Positions 51,617 to 61,488 of a stretch of DNA of 64,000 nucleotides are shown here, piece after piece; position 1 is the first letter of the stretch, and each line of letters opens with the position of its first letter. A program made the translations under genes and the position numbers. The notes beneath the pieces were generated by a model. It was not told the DNA's origin. It worked only from the letters and a program-made list of their open reading frames with translations, and did not search any database. The DNA comes from Aquabacterium fontiphilum (GTDB lineage Bacteria; Pseudomonadota; Gammaproteobacteria; Burkholderiales; Burkholderiaceae_C): positions 20,847-84,846 of the forward strand of contig NZ_JAAAPN010000005.1 of NCBI RefSeq assembly GCF_009909205.1. Reading direction: 5' to 3'.

Positions 51617-53662
51617 ATGTCCCACCCCACCAAGAACATCACCGCCATGGCCAACGCCATCCGTGCGCTGGCCATGGACGCCGTCCAGCAAGCCAATTCC
51701 GGTCACCCCGGGGCGCCGATGGGGATGGCCGACATGGCGGTGGCCCTCTGGAGCCGCCACCTGCGTCACCATCCGGCGCAGCCGAACTGGTTCGACCGCG
51801 ATCGCTTCGTGCTGTCCAACGGTCACGCGTCGATGCTGATCTACGCCCTGCTGCACCTGACGGGCTACGACCTGCCGATCGAGGAGGTCAAGGCCTTCCG
51901 GCAGATGCACAGCAAGACCCCCGGTCACCCCGAGGTGGGCATCACTCCGGGCGTCGAGACCACGACGGGCCCCCTGGGGCAGGGGATCACCAACGCGGTG
52001 GGCTTCGCGCTGGCCGAGAAGCTGCTGGCGGCCGAGTTCAACCGCCCCGGCCACGACATCGTCAACCACCATACCTATGTCTTCCTGGGCGATGGCTGCC
52101 TGATGGAAGGCATCAGCCACGAGGCGGTCGCCCTGGCTGGCGCCTGGAAGCTCAACAAGCTGATTGCGCTGTACGACGACAACGGCATCTCGATCGACGG
52201 GCAGGTCACCCCCTGGTTCATCGACAACACGCCTCAGCGTTTCCAGGCCTCCGGCTGGAACGTCATCGGCCCGGTGGATGGTCATGATGTGGACGCCGTG
52301 GACGGCGCCATCTCCAAAGCCAAGCTGAGCGCTGACAAGCCCACGCTGATCGTCTGCAAGACCCACATCGGCAAGGGCTCGCCCAACCGCGCCAACACGG
52401 CCAAGGCCCATGGCGAGCCGCTGGGTGGGGACGAGATCAAGCTGACGCGCGACGCGATCGGCTGGGCGCACGAGGCCTTCGTGATCCCCGACGAGGTGTA
52501 TGGCGATTGGGATGCCAAGGCCGATGGCGAGCTGTTGGTCAACGACTGGAACCAGCGCTTCGAGGCCTACAAGGCCTTGTTCCCGGCCGAGGCCGCTGAG
52601 TTCGAGCGCCGCATGAAGGGCGACCTGCCAGCCAACTTCGCCGAGGTGGCCGTGCAGGCTGTTTCGTCGGCGCATGACAAGGCCGAGACCGTGGCCAGCC
52701 GCAAGGCCAGCCAGATCGCGCTGGAGTTCTTCACCGCCGCGTTGCCCGAGATGCTGGGCGGCTCGGCTGACCTCACCGGCTCGAACCTGACCAACACCAA
52801 GAGCACCCCCGCCTTCCGCGTGGGCGACGATGGCAAGGTCGTCACCACCGACGGCAAGCCCGGTCGCCACATCAACTACGGTGTGCGCGAGTTCGGCATG
52901 GCCGCCATCATGAATGGCGTGGCCCTGCACGGTGGCTACATCCCCTACGCTGGCACCTTCCTGACCTTCTCCGACTACAGCCGCAACGCCATCCGCATGG
53001 CCGCGCTGATGAAGCAGCGCGTGATCCACGTGTTCACGCACGACTCCATCGGCCTGGGCGAAGACGGCCCGACCCACCAATCCATCGAGCATGCGGCCAG
53101 CCTGCGGCTGATCCCCGGCCTGGATGTCTGGCGCCCGGCCGACACGGCCGAAACCGCCGTGGCCTGGACCATGGCCCTGGCCAACAAGCATCGCCCCACC
53201 GCACTGCTGCTGTCGCGCCAGAACCTGCCGTACGCGCCCAAGACCGATGCCGATGTGATGACGCAGGGCGCCTACGTGCTGGCCGAACCCGAAGAGGTCG
53301 GGCTCAAGAAGAAGCCCGTGGCCGTGATCATTGCCACCGGATCTGAAGTGCAACTGGCGCTGCACGCCCAGCAGAAGCTGGCCGAGATGAAGGTGCCGGT
53401 GCGTGTGGTCTCGATGCCCTCGACCACCGTGTTCGACCGCCAGGACGTGGCCTACAAGAAGGCCGTGCTGCCGCCCAAGCTGCCCCGCGTGGCCGTCGAG
53501 GCCGGTGTGACCGACTTCTGGTGGAAGTACGGTGTGGACGCCGTGGTTGGCATCGACACCTACGGCGAATCCGCTCCCGCGGGCGTGCTGTTCAAGCATT
53601 TTGGCTTTACCCCCGAGAACGTGGTGGCCACCGTGCTCAAGGTGCTCAAGAACCGCGCTTAA
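51617..53662 (+). CDS. tkt: Transketolase
   Basis: A 681-residue thiamine-diphosphate enzyme of the pentose phosphate and Calvin-type pathways. It shows VQQANSGHPGAPMGMAD near the N-terminus and the ThDP motif GDGCLMEGISHEAVALAGAWKLNKLIALYDDN (about 153-186). Also present are the pyrimidine-domain segment NYGVREFGMAAIMNG and the transketolase signature THDSIGLGEDGPTHQ. The gapA gene follows 51 bases later, a frequent betaproteobacterial pairing. Confidence 0.96.
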   Translation: MSHPTKNITAMANAIRALAMDAVQQANSGHPGAPMGMADMAVALWSRHLRHHPAQPNWFDRDRFVLSNGHASMLIYALLHLTGYDLPIEEVKAFRQMHSKTPGHPEVGITPGVETTTGPLGQGITNAVGFALAEKLLAAEFNRPGHDIVNHHTYVFLGDGCLMEGISHEAVALAGAWKLNKLIALYDDNGISIDGQVTPWFIDNTPQRFQASGWNVIGPVDGHDVDAVDGAISKAKLSADKPTLIVCKTHIGKGSPNRANTAKAHGEPLGGDEIKLTRDAIGWAHEAFVIPDEVYGDWDAKADGELLVNDWNQRFEAYKALFPAEAAEFERRMKGDLPANFAEVAVQAVSSAHDKAETVASRKASQIALEFFTAALPEMLGGSADLTGSNLTNTKSTPAFRVGDDGKVVTTDGKPGRHINYGVREFGMAAIMNGVALHGGYIPYAGTFLTFSDYSRNAIRMAALMKQRVIHVFTHDSIGLGEDGPTHQSIEHAASLRLIPGLDVWRPADTAETAVAWTMALANKHRPTALLLSRQNLPYAPKTDADVMTQGAYVLAEPEEVGLKKKPVAVIIATGSEVQLALHAQQKLAEMKVPVRVVSMPSTTVFDRQDVAYKKAVLPPKLPRVAVEAGVTDFWWKYGVDAVVGIDTYGESAPAGVLFKHFGFTPENVVATVLKVLKNRA

Positions 53663-54715
<1,053 letters not shown>

Positions 54716-54746
54716 TAGCCTGGTGATCTGGCCTTGTCCAGCGTAG

Positions 54747-54770
54747 GGGCTCCTTCGGGAGCCCTTTTTT
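54747..54770 (+). terminator. Rho-independent terminator after gapA
   Basis: GGGCTCC-TTCG-GGAGCCC stem-loop followed by six T residues, 31 bases after the stop codon. Confidence 0.93.
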
Positions 54771-54800
54771 GTTACAACGCCGACAAAGCCTGGCCCGATA

Positions 54801-56627
54801 ATGCGCCGGATGACATCGAAGTTGAGGGTTTGGGGCATGCGAAAGCGCGCAATGGCCAGGTGGACGACCGGCCTGCTGGGCGGACTGGCGATCCTGGGGG
54901 CCCAGGCGCAAACAACGGCGTCCGGTGTTGCTGACGCGTCTCCCCAGCTGGCACGCGGCTGGATCGTCAAGCTCAAGGACAGCAAGCCACAGCCTGTGAT
55001 TCGGCTGGCGGCCGCCGCGGTGCCCTCGGACGGGGCGGTGAGCCAGCGCAACCGGCTGTGGCAGGCTGCCCTTCGGCAGCGTGTGGGCATGACAGCGCAT
55101 CGACCCACCGCCTTTGGTGCGCAGGTCATGCATGCAGGCCGGTTGATGTCCATTCAGGAAGCGGAGGCCGAAGCGCTACGGCTGCGTCAGGACCCTGACG
55201 TTGAGTGGGTGGCGGTGAATGCAATTGAGCGTCTGGCATCGACCACGCCAGTGCTGCCGGTCATGGATCCCAGTTATGGCGCTCAGACCTGGCTTGGCGC
55301 GCGGGCCAGCACCCGGTCAGGTGTGGCGGACTTTCCCGCGGCGTGGCAGATGGTTCAGAGCCCGCGCGCTACCGTGCCGGTGAACGTGGCGGTGCTGGAC
55401 ACGGGCATTTTGTATCCGGGGGACGAGTTGACTAGCCGTATCCTGCCCGGATACGACTTCATTGCCGAAGTGGCCTATGCGCGCGATGGCACGGGGCGCG
55501 ACGACAACCCTCGGGACGAGGGCGACTGGATGGATGACGCTACCCGTGCGGCAGATCCCCTTCTGATCCCGTCGACGTGTGAGAACGCGCCCAGCTCATG
55601 GCACGGAACTGCCATCGCGTCGATGCTGGTGGCCAACACGAACAATGGTGCGTTCGGCGCAGGCATGTTAGCGCCGTTCCCGGATGTGAAGGTGCTGCCT
55701 GTCCGTGTGGGAGGCGTGTGTGGAGCAGACCGTGCCGACATCATCGACGGGATGCTGTGGGCCGCAGGTATCGACTTTCAAGGTAGCCCTCCACGTAACC
55801 CTGTGGCCAATCGGGCCAAGGTGATCACGCTCAGTTTCGGCGGTGATTCCGCGTGCACAGAAAGCTCAGGTTACCCGCGCGTCATCCGCCAGTTGCAGGA
55901 TGCCGGGGTTCTACTCGTGGCGTCGGCTGGCAATGGTGACAGTGGTGGAAGGGGCTTGGCGACCCCGACGATTCCGGCGAACTGCCCCGGCGTGCTGGCT
56001 GTGACTGCATTGAACGAGCGGGGTTCCAAGGCGACCTACGCCAACTTTGTCAGAACGGGAGACGGACGTTGGGGCCTGGCTGTTGCTGCCGGCGACGTCG
56101 GCACCAACGGAGCGGCCTTGGACGGCGGTGTCCTCACGGTGCTCAACGCGAGTGACACGTCGCCGTCCAGCACGTTCCAGATGGGGGCCGTTTATGGGAC
56201 GAGCTTCGCGGCCCCTCAGGTGGCCGCTGTGGCGGCCATGATCTGGTCGCTTGACCCCAGTCTGAATCTCCAGCAAGTGCTCTCGATTCTCGTTCGGTCT
56301 GCGCTCCCGTGGGCCGACGTTGATGCCGATCTCGGCGGTTCAGGGCTTCCGCAATGTTCGACGTCGCCCGTCCAGCGCGGTGCGTGTCGCTGCACGGAGT
56401 TCACGTGTGGATCGGGTGTATTGGACGCCAGCATGGCGGTCGCCGCTGCGCTGAACGCAAGCTCGGAGTTGCGCGAGCCCTTGAGCAATCCTGCCAGGGG
56501 GAGCGGTGGCGGCGGCGGTGGCAGCATCTCCCTCGCTTGGGCCGCCGCGCTGCTTGCGTTGGTGGCGTGGCAGGCCTGGGCAGTTCGCTGCCAGACGGCT
56601 GTGAGCCTCAGAACCGGCAGGCGGTGA
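54801..56627 (+). CDS. Secreted subtilase (S8 family) with GlyGly-CTERM-like tail
   Basis: A 608-residue peptidase. A signal-type N-terminus ends near GAQAQ, an inhibitor-like prodomain covers about 50-140, and the S8 catalytic domain follows: VAVLDTGILYPGD (Asp near 199), SSWHGTAIASML (His near 267) and YGTSFAAPQVAAVAAMIWS (Ser near 467). The C-terminus has a glycine run, SISLAWAAALLALVAWQAW and a basic end, resembling the GlyGly-CTERM sorting signal cut by rhombosortase. The first ATG overlaps a GATAAT -10-like box, so the start may be 54837 or 54852. It overlaps the convergent SPOR gene by 20 bases. Confidence 0.88.
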   Translation: MRRMTSKLRVWGMRKRAMARWTTGLLGGLAILGAQAQTTASGVADASPQLARGWIVKLKDSKPQPVIRLAAAAVPSDGAVSQRNRLWQAALRQRVGMTAHRPTAFGAQVMHAGRLMSIQEAEAEALRLRQDPDVEWVAVNAIERLASTTPVLPVMDPSYGAQTWLGARASTRSGVADFPAAWQMVQSPRATVPVNVAVLDTGILYPGDELTSRILPGYDFIAEVAYARDGTGRDDNPRDEGDWMDDATRAADPLLIPSTCENAPSSWHGTAIASMLVANTNNGAFGAGMLAPFPDVKVLPVRVGGVCGADRADIIDGMLWAAGIDFQGSPPRNPVANRAKVITLSFGGDSACTESSGYPRVIRQLQDAGVLLVASAGNGDSGGRGLATPTIPANCPGVLAVTALNERGSKATYANFVRTGDGRWGLAVAAGDVGTNGAALDGGVLTVLNASDTSPSSTFQMGAVYGTSFAAPQVAAVAAMIWSLDPSLNLQQVLSILVRSALPWADVDADLGGSGLPQCSTSPVQRGACRCTEFTCGSGVLDASMAVAAALNASSELREPLSNPARGSGGGGGGSISLAWAAALLALVAWQAWAVRCQTAVSLRTGRR

Positions 56628-57279
56628 AGGTTTGCCCTCGAGGCAGATCCAGGCCAGACAGTGCGAGCTGGGCCTTGCTGTCGGCTTCAGCAACACGCAT
56701 CAGTCGGCGCTCTATGGCCGTGCGCAGTTGAACGACGCGCGCGGTGCGGATGCCGCGCTGGCGGAACTGGGTCAGCGCAGCCTGGGCGGCCGCTTCTTGT
56801 TCATGGCGGCCCAGACTGATGCCGGGTGACAGACTGGCGGGGCTGCGAAGCACTTCGAATTGCACGTCGGCCATGCGGCGCAATTCGTCCTGTTTGCGGT
56901 CGAGCAGTTCTTCGCTGGTGAACGGGCCCATGTAGACCGCCCACTGGGCCGGGCTGGCGCGCGTGACGGTGGCCCAGGCCAGGGTGGGCAGCGCCGCGCG
57001 CACGCGGCGCTCGACCTCGGCAAACTCGTCGTCGTTGAAGGGGCCTGCCTCGATGCAGATGGCAGCGGCTTGGTCGGTTCGGTCCGCGGGCTCGGATGGG
57101 GCCGTGGCTGCCGCCTCCAGCGCTGCGATGGGATGGCGCGGCAACACGACCACCCTCTCAGCCTCGACTTCACCCCGGGGTGATGGGGCGACCGCCGCGT
57201 CGCCGCCCAGCCAGCCTTGCATCCAGGCAAAGAAGGCCAGGTTGGCCACTAGCAGCAGCAAGACCAGAAGACGCAGCAT
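56608..57279 (-). CDS. SPOR-domain membrane protein
   Basis: A 223-residue protein. An N-terminal membrane helix (MLRLLVLLLLVANLAFFAWMQGW) is followed by a linker and a SPOR-like region (CIEAGPFNDDEFAEVERRVRAALP, then WAVYMGPFTSEELLDRK). SPOR domains bind denuded peptidoglycan at division sites. In related bacteria a protein of this kind follows birA-coaX. Here it lies five bases after birA, so the two are co-transcribed. Its 3' end overlaps the subtilase gene on the other strand by 20 bases. Confidence 0.82.
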   Translation of the reverse strand: MLRLLVLLLLVANLAFFAWMQGWLGGDAAVAPSPRGEVEAERVVVLPRHPIAALEAAATAPSEPADRTDQAAAICIEAGPFNDDEFAEVERRVRAALPTLAWATVTRASPAQWAVYMGPFTSEELLDRKQDELRRMADVQFEVLRSPASLSPGISLGRHEQEAAAQAALTQFRQRGIRTARVVQLRTAIERRLMRVAEADSKAQLALSGLDLPRGQTFTACRF

Positions 57280-57284
57280 GTCGC

Positions 57285-58181
57285 TCAGTGAACAGGATGG
57301 GGGGCAGGGCGCACGCTGACCTCACCGGTCTGCCAGCGCTGCAACCCAGCGGGAGTATGCACGAGCAAGGCGCCGTCGCTGTCGACGCCCTGGCACAGGC
57401 CGGTGGCGAGGGCGGGCTGCGGTGCGCCGCCAGCGGTGCCGAGGCCGGCCGTCAACTGCACCGTGCGACCTTGCAACACGTCGCGGCGCGCGTAGGCGGC
57501 CTGCCATGGCGCGAAGCCGGTGTTGACGAACTGGCGCACACGTGCCAGCAACGCGGGCACCACCCAGGCCCATACCGCGCCCACAGTGAGCGCGCGCTGT
57601 GTAGCCTGGGGCAGGCAGGCCGCCTCGGGCATCGGCGGCGGGGGCAGCACGTTGAGGCCCAGGCCGATCACCACCCAGCGCTCGGTGGGCGAGAGCCCGG
57701 GGGCAGGGCAGGCTTCGATCAGGATGCCACCCAGCTTGCGCTCGCCCAGCCACAGGTCGTTGGGCCATTTGAGGCCGATTGGCTGCATGTTGGGCGCCGT
57801 CGCGTCGGTCTGCGCGCCCTGCAGCCCGGCGTCGAGCGCTTCGGCCACAGCCAGGCCCACGGCCAGCGACAAGGCTGTGCCGCCGCCGGGGATGCGGTCC
57901 AGATCCACCACCAACCCGACCGAACAGGTCAGCGTGGCTCCGGGTTGGGCCTGCCAGTTGCGGCCCATTCGTCCCCGGCCGGCGGTCTGGGTCACGGCCG
58001 TCAATATCGACGGATGGCAGGTGCCTTGGCGGCCTTGCTGGACCAGACGGGTGTTGGTCGAGTCGACCTCCGGCAGCACTTCGACGGTCAGACCTGGCCA
58101 GTCGGCCTCGCACCGCATCCAGATGCGCTCGGCCGCGCCATGAAGGTCGGCCATCACGGCCGCCAGGTCGGTCGCTGTCAT
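57285..58181 (-). CDS. birA: Biotin-[acetyl-CoA-carboxylase] ligase
   Basis: A 298-residue class I biotin protein ligase without the N-terminal DNA-binding domain of E. coli BirA, so it should not act as a repressor. The catalytic domain shows VDSTNTRLVQQG, QTAGRGRMGRNWQAQPGATL (biotin-binding loop), LKWPNDLWLGERKLGGILIEA and VVIGLGLNVLPPP, followed by a small C-terminal domain. Substrates would include LiuD in this window and acetyl-CoA carboxylase AccB. The usual neighbour coaX is missing between it and the SPOR gene. Confidence 0.93.
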   Translation of the reverse strand: MTATDLAAVMADLHGAAERIWMRCEADWPGLTVEVLPEVDSTNTRLVQQGRQGTCHPSILTAVTQTAGRGRMGRNWQAQPGATLTCSVGLVVDLDRIPGGGTALSLAVGLAVAEALDAGLQGAQTDATAPNMQPIGLKWPNDLWLGERKLGGILIEACPAPGLSPTERWVVIGLGLNVLPPPPMPEAACLPQATQRALTVGAVWAWVVPALLARVRQFVNTGFAPWQAAYARRDVLQGRTVQLTAGLGTAGGAPQPALATGLCQGVDSDGALLVHTPAGLQRWQTGEVSVRPAPHPVH

Positions 58182-58184
58182 GGT

Positions 58185-58703
58185 TCAGCGGCGGCGGGTG
58201 GCCAGCATGGTGCCACGGCAGTCGGGCGTGCCGCACCAGCAGGCATACTCTTTCTTGAGCTTGGGCGTGATGCGCTCGTCGATCACCAGGCCGTAGTCGA
58301 AGAACAGCTCTTCGCCAGGCGCGATGTCGCGCAGCGCCCGCAGAAAGACTCGAAAACCTTGTTGCTCGGCTTCCAGATTGGGTGAGCACGAGTGGTTGAT
58401 CCACTTGGCCGAGTTGCCTTCGTGCTTGCCATCGATCACGTGGCCGTCGTCCAGGTGGAAATAAAAGGTATGGTTGGGTTGGGCCGGATCATGGGGATGG
58501 CGCTCCAGCGCTTCTTCCCAGGTGATGATCTCGCCTTTGTATTCGAGCACCATTTCGCCCGCCGTGATGGGCTGGATGGCGAAGACGCCTTTGCCATGCA
58601 CACCCGAGCGGCGCACCTGCGTGCGGCGGCCACCGGGCGCATTGCTGGCGCGGCTGGCGGCAGTGCGGGCGGCCGGGTGGGGTTTTTTCGTGGCTTGCGT
58701 CAT
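58185..58703 (-). CDS. SET-domain lysine methyltransferase-like protein
   Basis: A 172-residue protein. A basic, disordered N-terminus (about 1-30) is followed by a SET domain: SGVHGKGVFAIQPITAGEMVLEYKGE, the pseudoknot motif AKWINHSCSPNLE and the active-site GEELFFDYG. A post-SET zinc-like end ACWCGTPDCRGTM closes the protein. These are the elements of eukaryotic-type protein lysine methyltransferases. Its bacterial target is unknown; candidates are DNA-binding or ribosomal proteins. It is three bases upstream of birA and divergent from topB. Confidence 0.88.
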   Translation of the reverse strand: MTQATKKPHPAARTAASRASNAPGGRRTQVRRSGVHGKGVFAIQPITAGEMVLEYKGEIITWEEALERHPHDPAQPNHTFYFHLDDGHVIDGKHEGNSAKWINHSCSPNLEAEQQGFRVFLRALRDIAPGEELFFDYGLVIDERITPKLKKEYACWCGTPDCRGTMLATRRR

Positions 58704-58732
58704 CGGCCAGATTCGGTAAATTGAAATTGTGG

Positions 58733-58777
58733 GCGCGCGCGTGCCCGCGTGTACACGTGTGTGTGCAGGCGCGCGCG
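58733..58777. other. Alternating purine-pyrimidine (Z-DNA-prone) tract before topB
   Basis: Three runs of strict alternation: 12 bases (58733-58744, GC/GT), 21 bases (58747-58767, GT/AC with CGTGTACACG and CACGTG) and 9 bases (58769-58777, GC). They fill the gap between the SET gene and topB. Such tracts flip to left-handed DNA under negative supercoiling. Confidence 0.6.
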
Positions 58778-58814
58778 AGAAGCCCGATTGTATGGATCAA
58801 AGAACACAACACGC

Positions 58815-61457
58815 ATGAGCAAAGCGCTGGTCATCGCCGAAAAACCCTCTGTGGCCCAGGACATCGTCCGGGCCCTCACGCCGGTGGACGGCAAGTTCGA
58901 GAAGCACGATGAGTACTTCGAATCGGAGCACTACGTCGTCAGCTCGGCCGTCGGCCACCTGGTCGAGATCAAGGCCCCGGACGAATTCGATGTGAAGCGC
59001 GGCAAGTGGAGCTTCGCCAACTTGCCCGTCATCCCGCCGCATTTCGACCTCAACCCGATCGACAAGAGCAAAGGCCGGCTCAACGCCCTGGTCAAGCTCA
59101 TCAAGCGCAAGGACGTCGACACCCTGATCAACGCGTGTGACGCGGGGCGCGAGGGTGAGCTCATCTTCCGCCTGATCGTGCAGTACGCGGCCGACAGCAC
59201 GGCCACGACGCGCGCCAAGGGCTTGGGCAAGGACGTCAAGCGTCTGTGGCTGCAGAGCATGACGCCGGCGGCCATCCGCGACGGCTTCGAGCAACTGCGT
59301 TCTGATGAGCAGATGACGCCGCTGGCTTCGGCGGCACGTTGCCGCTCCGAAGCCGACTGGCTGGTGGGCATCAACGGCACGCGCGCCATGACGGCGTTCA
59401 ACTCGCGCGATGGCGGGTTCTTTTTGACCACCGTGGGCCGGGTCCAGACGCCGACGCTGTCCATCGTGGTCGAGCGCGAAGAAAAGATCCGCAAGCACGT
59501 GTTCCGTGATTACTGGGAGGTGCGTGGCACCTTCGGTGCACAGGCCGGCTCGTATGAAGGCAAGTGGTTCGATCCGAACTTCAAGAAGGACAAGAACGCC
59601 GCGGAAGGCTCGGCCGAGGCCGAGTTCAAGGCCGACCGCGTCTGGTCCGCCGCCGAGGCCCAGGCCATCGCCGACGCCGTGCGAGGCAAGCAGGGCACCG
59701 TCACCGAAGAATCCAAGCCCAGCACACAGGCCAGCCCGCTGCTGTACGACCTGACCACGCTGCAGCGCGAGGCCAACTCGCGCTTCGGCTTCAGCGCCAA
59801 GACGACTCTGGGCCTGGCGCAGGCCCTGTACGAAAAGCACAAGGTCCTTACCTACCCCCGGACCGACTCGCGCGCGCTGCCCGAGGACTACATCGGCGTG
59901 GTCAAGCAGACCATGGAGATGATTGCTGACGACGACTTGCCCGGGCCGCTGCGCGAGCTGTCGCAGCACGCGCGCAAGGCGGTCAACGACGGCTACGTCA
60001 AGCCCACCAAGCGTGTCTTCGACAACACCAAGGTGTCGGATCACTTCGCCATCATCCCGACGCTGCAGGCGCCGCGCAGCCTGACCGAGGCCGAGGCCAA
60101 GCTCTACGACATGGTGGTCAAGCGCTTCATCGCGGTGTTCTACCCCTCGGCCGAGTTCCAGGTCACCACGCGCATCACCAAGGTGGCTGCCGCGGGCAAG
60201 GAGCACTGCTTCCAGACCAACGGCAAGGTGCTGGTCAAGCCGGGCTGGCTGGCTGTGTATGGCAAGGAAGCCGCCGAAGAGGGCGATGACGCGCATCTGG
60301 TGCCCGTGCAACCGAACGAGGCTGTGGCCAACGAAGACATCGCCGTCTCGGCGCACAAGACCAAGCCGCCCGCGCGCTACACCGAAGCCACGCTGCTGAG
60401 CGCCATGGAAGGCGCGGGCAAGCTCATTGACGACGAAGAGCTCAAGGCCGCGATGCAGGAGAAGGGCCTGGGCACGCCGGCCACGCGTGCGGCCATCATC
60501 GAAGGCCTGCTGACCGAGAAGTACATGCTGCGCGAAGGCCGTGAGCTCATCCCCACGGCCAAGGCCTTCCAGCTGGTGACGCTGTTGCGCGGCCTGGGCG
60601 TGGAAGAGCTGACCAAGCCCGAGCTGACGGGCAACTGGGAGCACAAGCTGGCCGAGATGGAAAAGGGCCGCCTGAGCCGCGAGGCTTTCATGAGCGAGAT
60701 CGCCGCCATGACGCAGCGCGTGGTGCAGAAGGCCAAAGAGTACGACCGAGACACCATTCCGGGCGACTACGCGACCCTGAAGACCCCCTGCCCGAACTGC
60801 GGCGGCGTGGTCAAGGAGAACTACCGCCGCTTCACTTGCACGGGCGCCGATGGGCAGGGCGAGGGCTGCGGCTTCAGCATGGGCAAGATCCCGGCCGGGC
60901 GCAGCTTCGAGCTCGACGAGGTCGAGACGCTGCTGAGCACGCACAAGCTGGGCCCGCTGGAGGGCTTCCGTTCGAAGGCAGGCTGGCCTTTCACGGCCGA
61001 GCTCAAGATGGTCAAGGACCCCGAGACGAACAACTGGAAGATGGAGTTCGACTTCGGCGAAGACGCCAAGAAGGAAGAAGAATCCGGCGAGCCGGTGGAC
61101 TTCAGCAACGCCACCACGCTGGGCGCCTGCCCGAAGTGCGGCGGCAGCGTGTATGAGCACGGCACCAACTACGTGTGCGAGCACACGCTGGGCGGGGGCA
61201 AGGCCAAGTGCGATTTCAAGAGCGGCAAGGTCATCCTGCAGCAGCCCATCACGCCGGAGCAGTTTGGCAAGCTGCTGGAGACGGGCAAGACCGATCTGCT
61301 GGAGAATTTCGTGTCCAACAAGACGCGGCGTAAGTTCAAGGCCTTCCTGAGTTGGGACGCCAAGGCCGGCAAGGTGGGCTTCGAGTTCGAGCCGCGCGCG
61401 CCCAAGGCGCCTGCCAAGAAGGCTGCGCGCAAGGTGGCGGCCAAGAACAGCACCTGA
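58815..61457 (+). CDS. topB: DNA topoisomerase III
   Basis: An 880-residue type IA topoisomerase. The Toprim start is SKALVIAEKPSVAQDIVRAL, followed by the acidic Toprim motif NACDAGREGELIFRL. The active tyrosine is in LTYPRTDSRALPEDYI (near residue 347), and GLGTPATRAAIIEGLLTEKY follows. Two zinc-ribbon-like modules lie near 658-690 (CPNCGG...CTGADGQGEGCGF) and 771-805 (CPKCGG...CEH...CDF), and a Lys/Ala-rich basic tail ends the protein. It decatenates DNA and works with RecQ. Start at 58815 matches the family; the upstream frame is the alternating tract. Confidence 0.95.
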   Translation: MSKALVIAEKPSVAQDIVRALTPVDGKFEKHDEYFESEHYVVSSAVGHLVEIKAPDEFDVKRGKWSFANLPVIPPHFDLNPIDKSKGRLNALVKLIKRKDVDTLINACDAGREGELIFRLIVQYAADSTATTRAKGLGKDVKRLWLQSMTPAAIRDGFEQLRSDEQMTPLASAARCRSEADWLVGINGTRAMTAFNSRDGGFFLTTVGRVQTPTLSIVVEREEKIRKHVFRDYWEVRGTFGAQAGSYEGKWFDPNFKKDKNAAEGSAEAEFKADRVWSAAEAQAIADAVRGKQGTVTEESKPSTQASPLLYDLTTLQREANSRFGFSAKTTLGLAQALYEKHKVLTYPRTDSRALPEDYIGVVKQTMEMIADDDLPGPLRELSQHARKAVNDGYVKPTKRVFDNTKVSDHFAIIPTLQAPRSLTEAEAKLYDMVVKRFIAVFYPSAEFQVTTRITKVAAAGKEHCFQTNGKVLVKPGWLAVYGKEAAEEGDDAHLVPVQPNEAVANEDIAVSAHKTKPPARYTEATLLSAMEGAGKLIDDEELKAAMQEKGLGTPATRAAIIEGLLTEKYMLREGRELIPTAKAFQLVTLLRGLGVEELTKPELTGNWEHKLAEMEKGRLSREAFMSEIAAMTQRVVQKAKEYDRDTIPGDYATLKTPCPNCGGVVKENYRRFTCTGADGQGEGCGFSMGKIPAGRSFELDEVETLLSTHKLGPLEGFRSKAGWPFTAELKMVKDPETNNWKMEFDFGEDAKKEEESGEPVDFSNATTLGACPKCGGSVYEHGTNYVCEHTLGGGKAKCDFKSGKVILQQPITPEQFGKLLETGKTDLLENFVSNKTRRKFKAFLSWDAKAGKVGFEFEPRAPKAPAKKAARKVAAKNST

Positions 61458-61488
61458 TTGAGCCGAGACATCGCGCCAGGAGTCCCCC

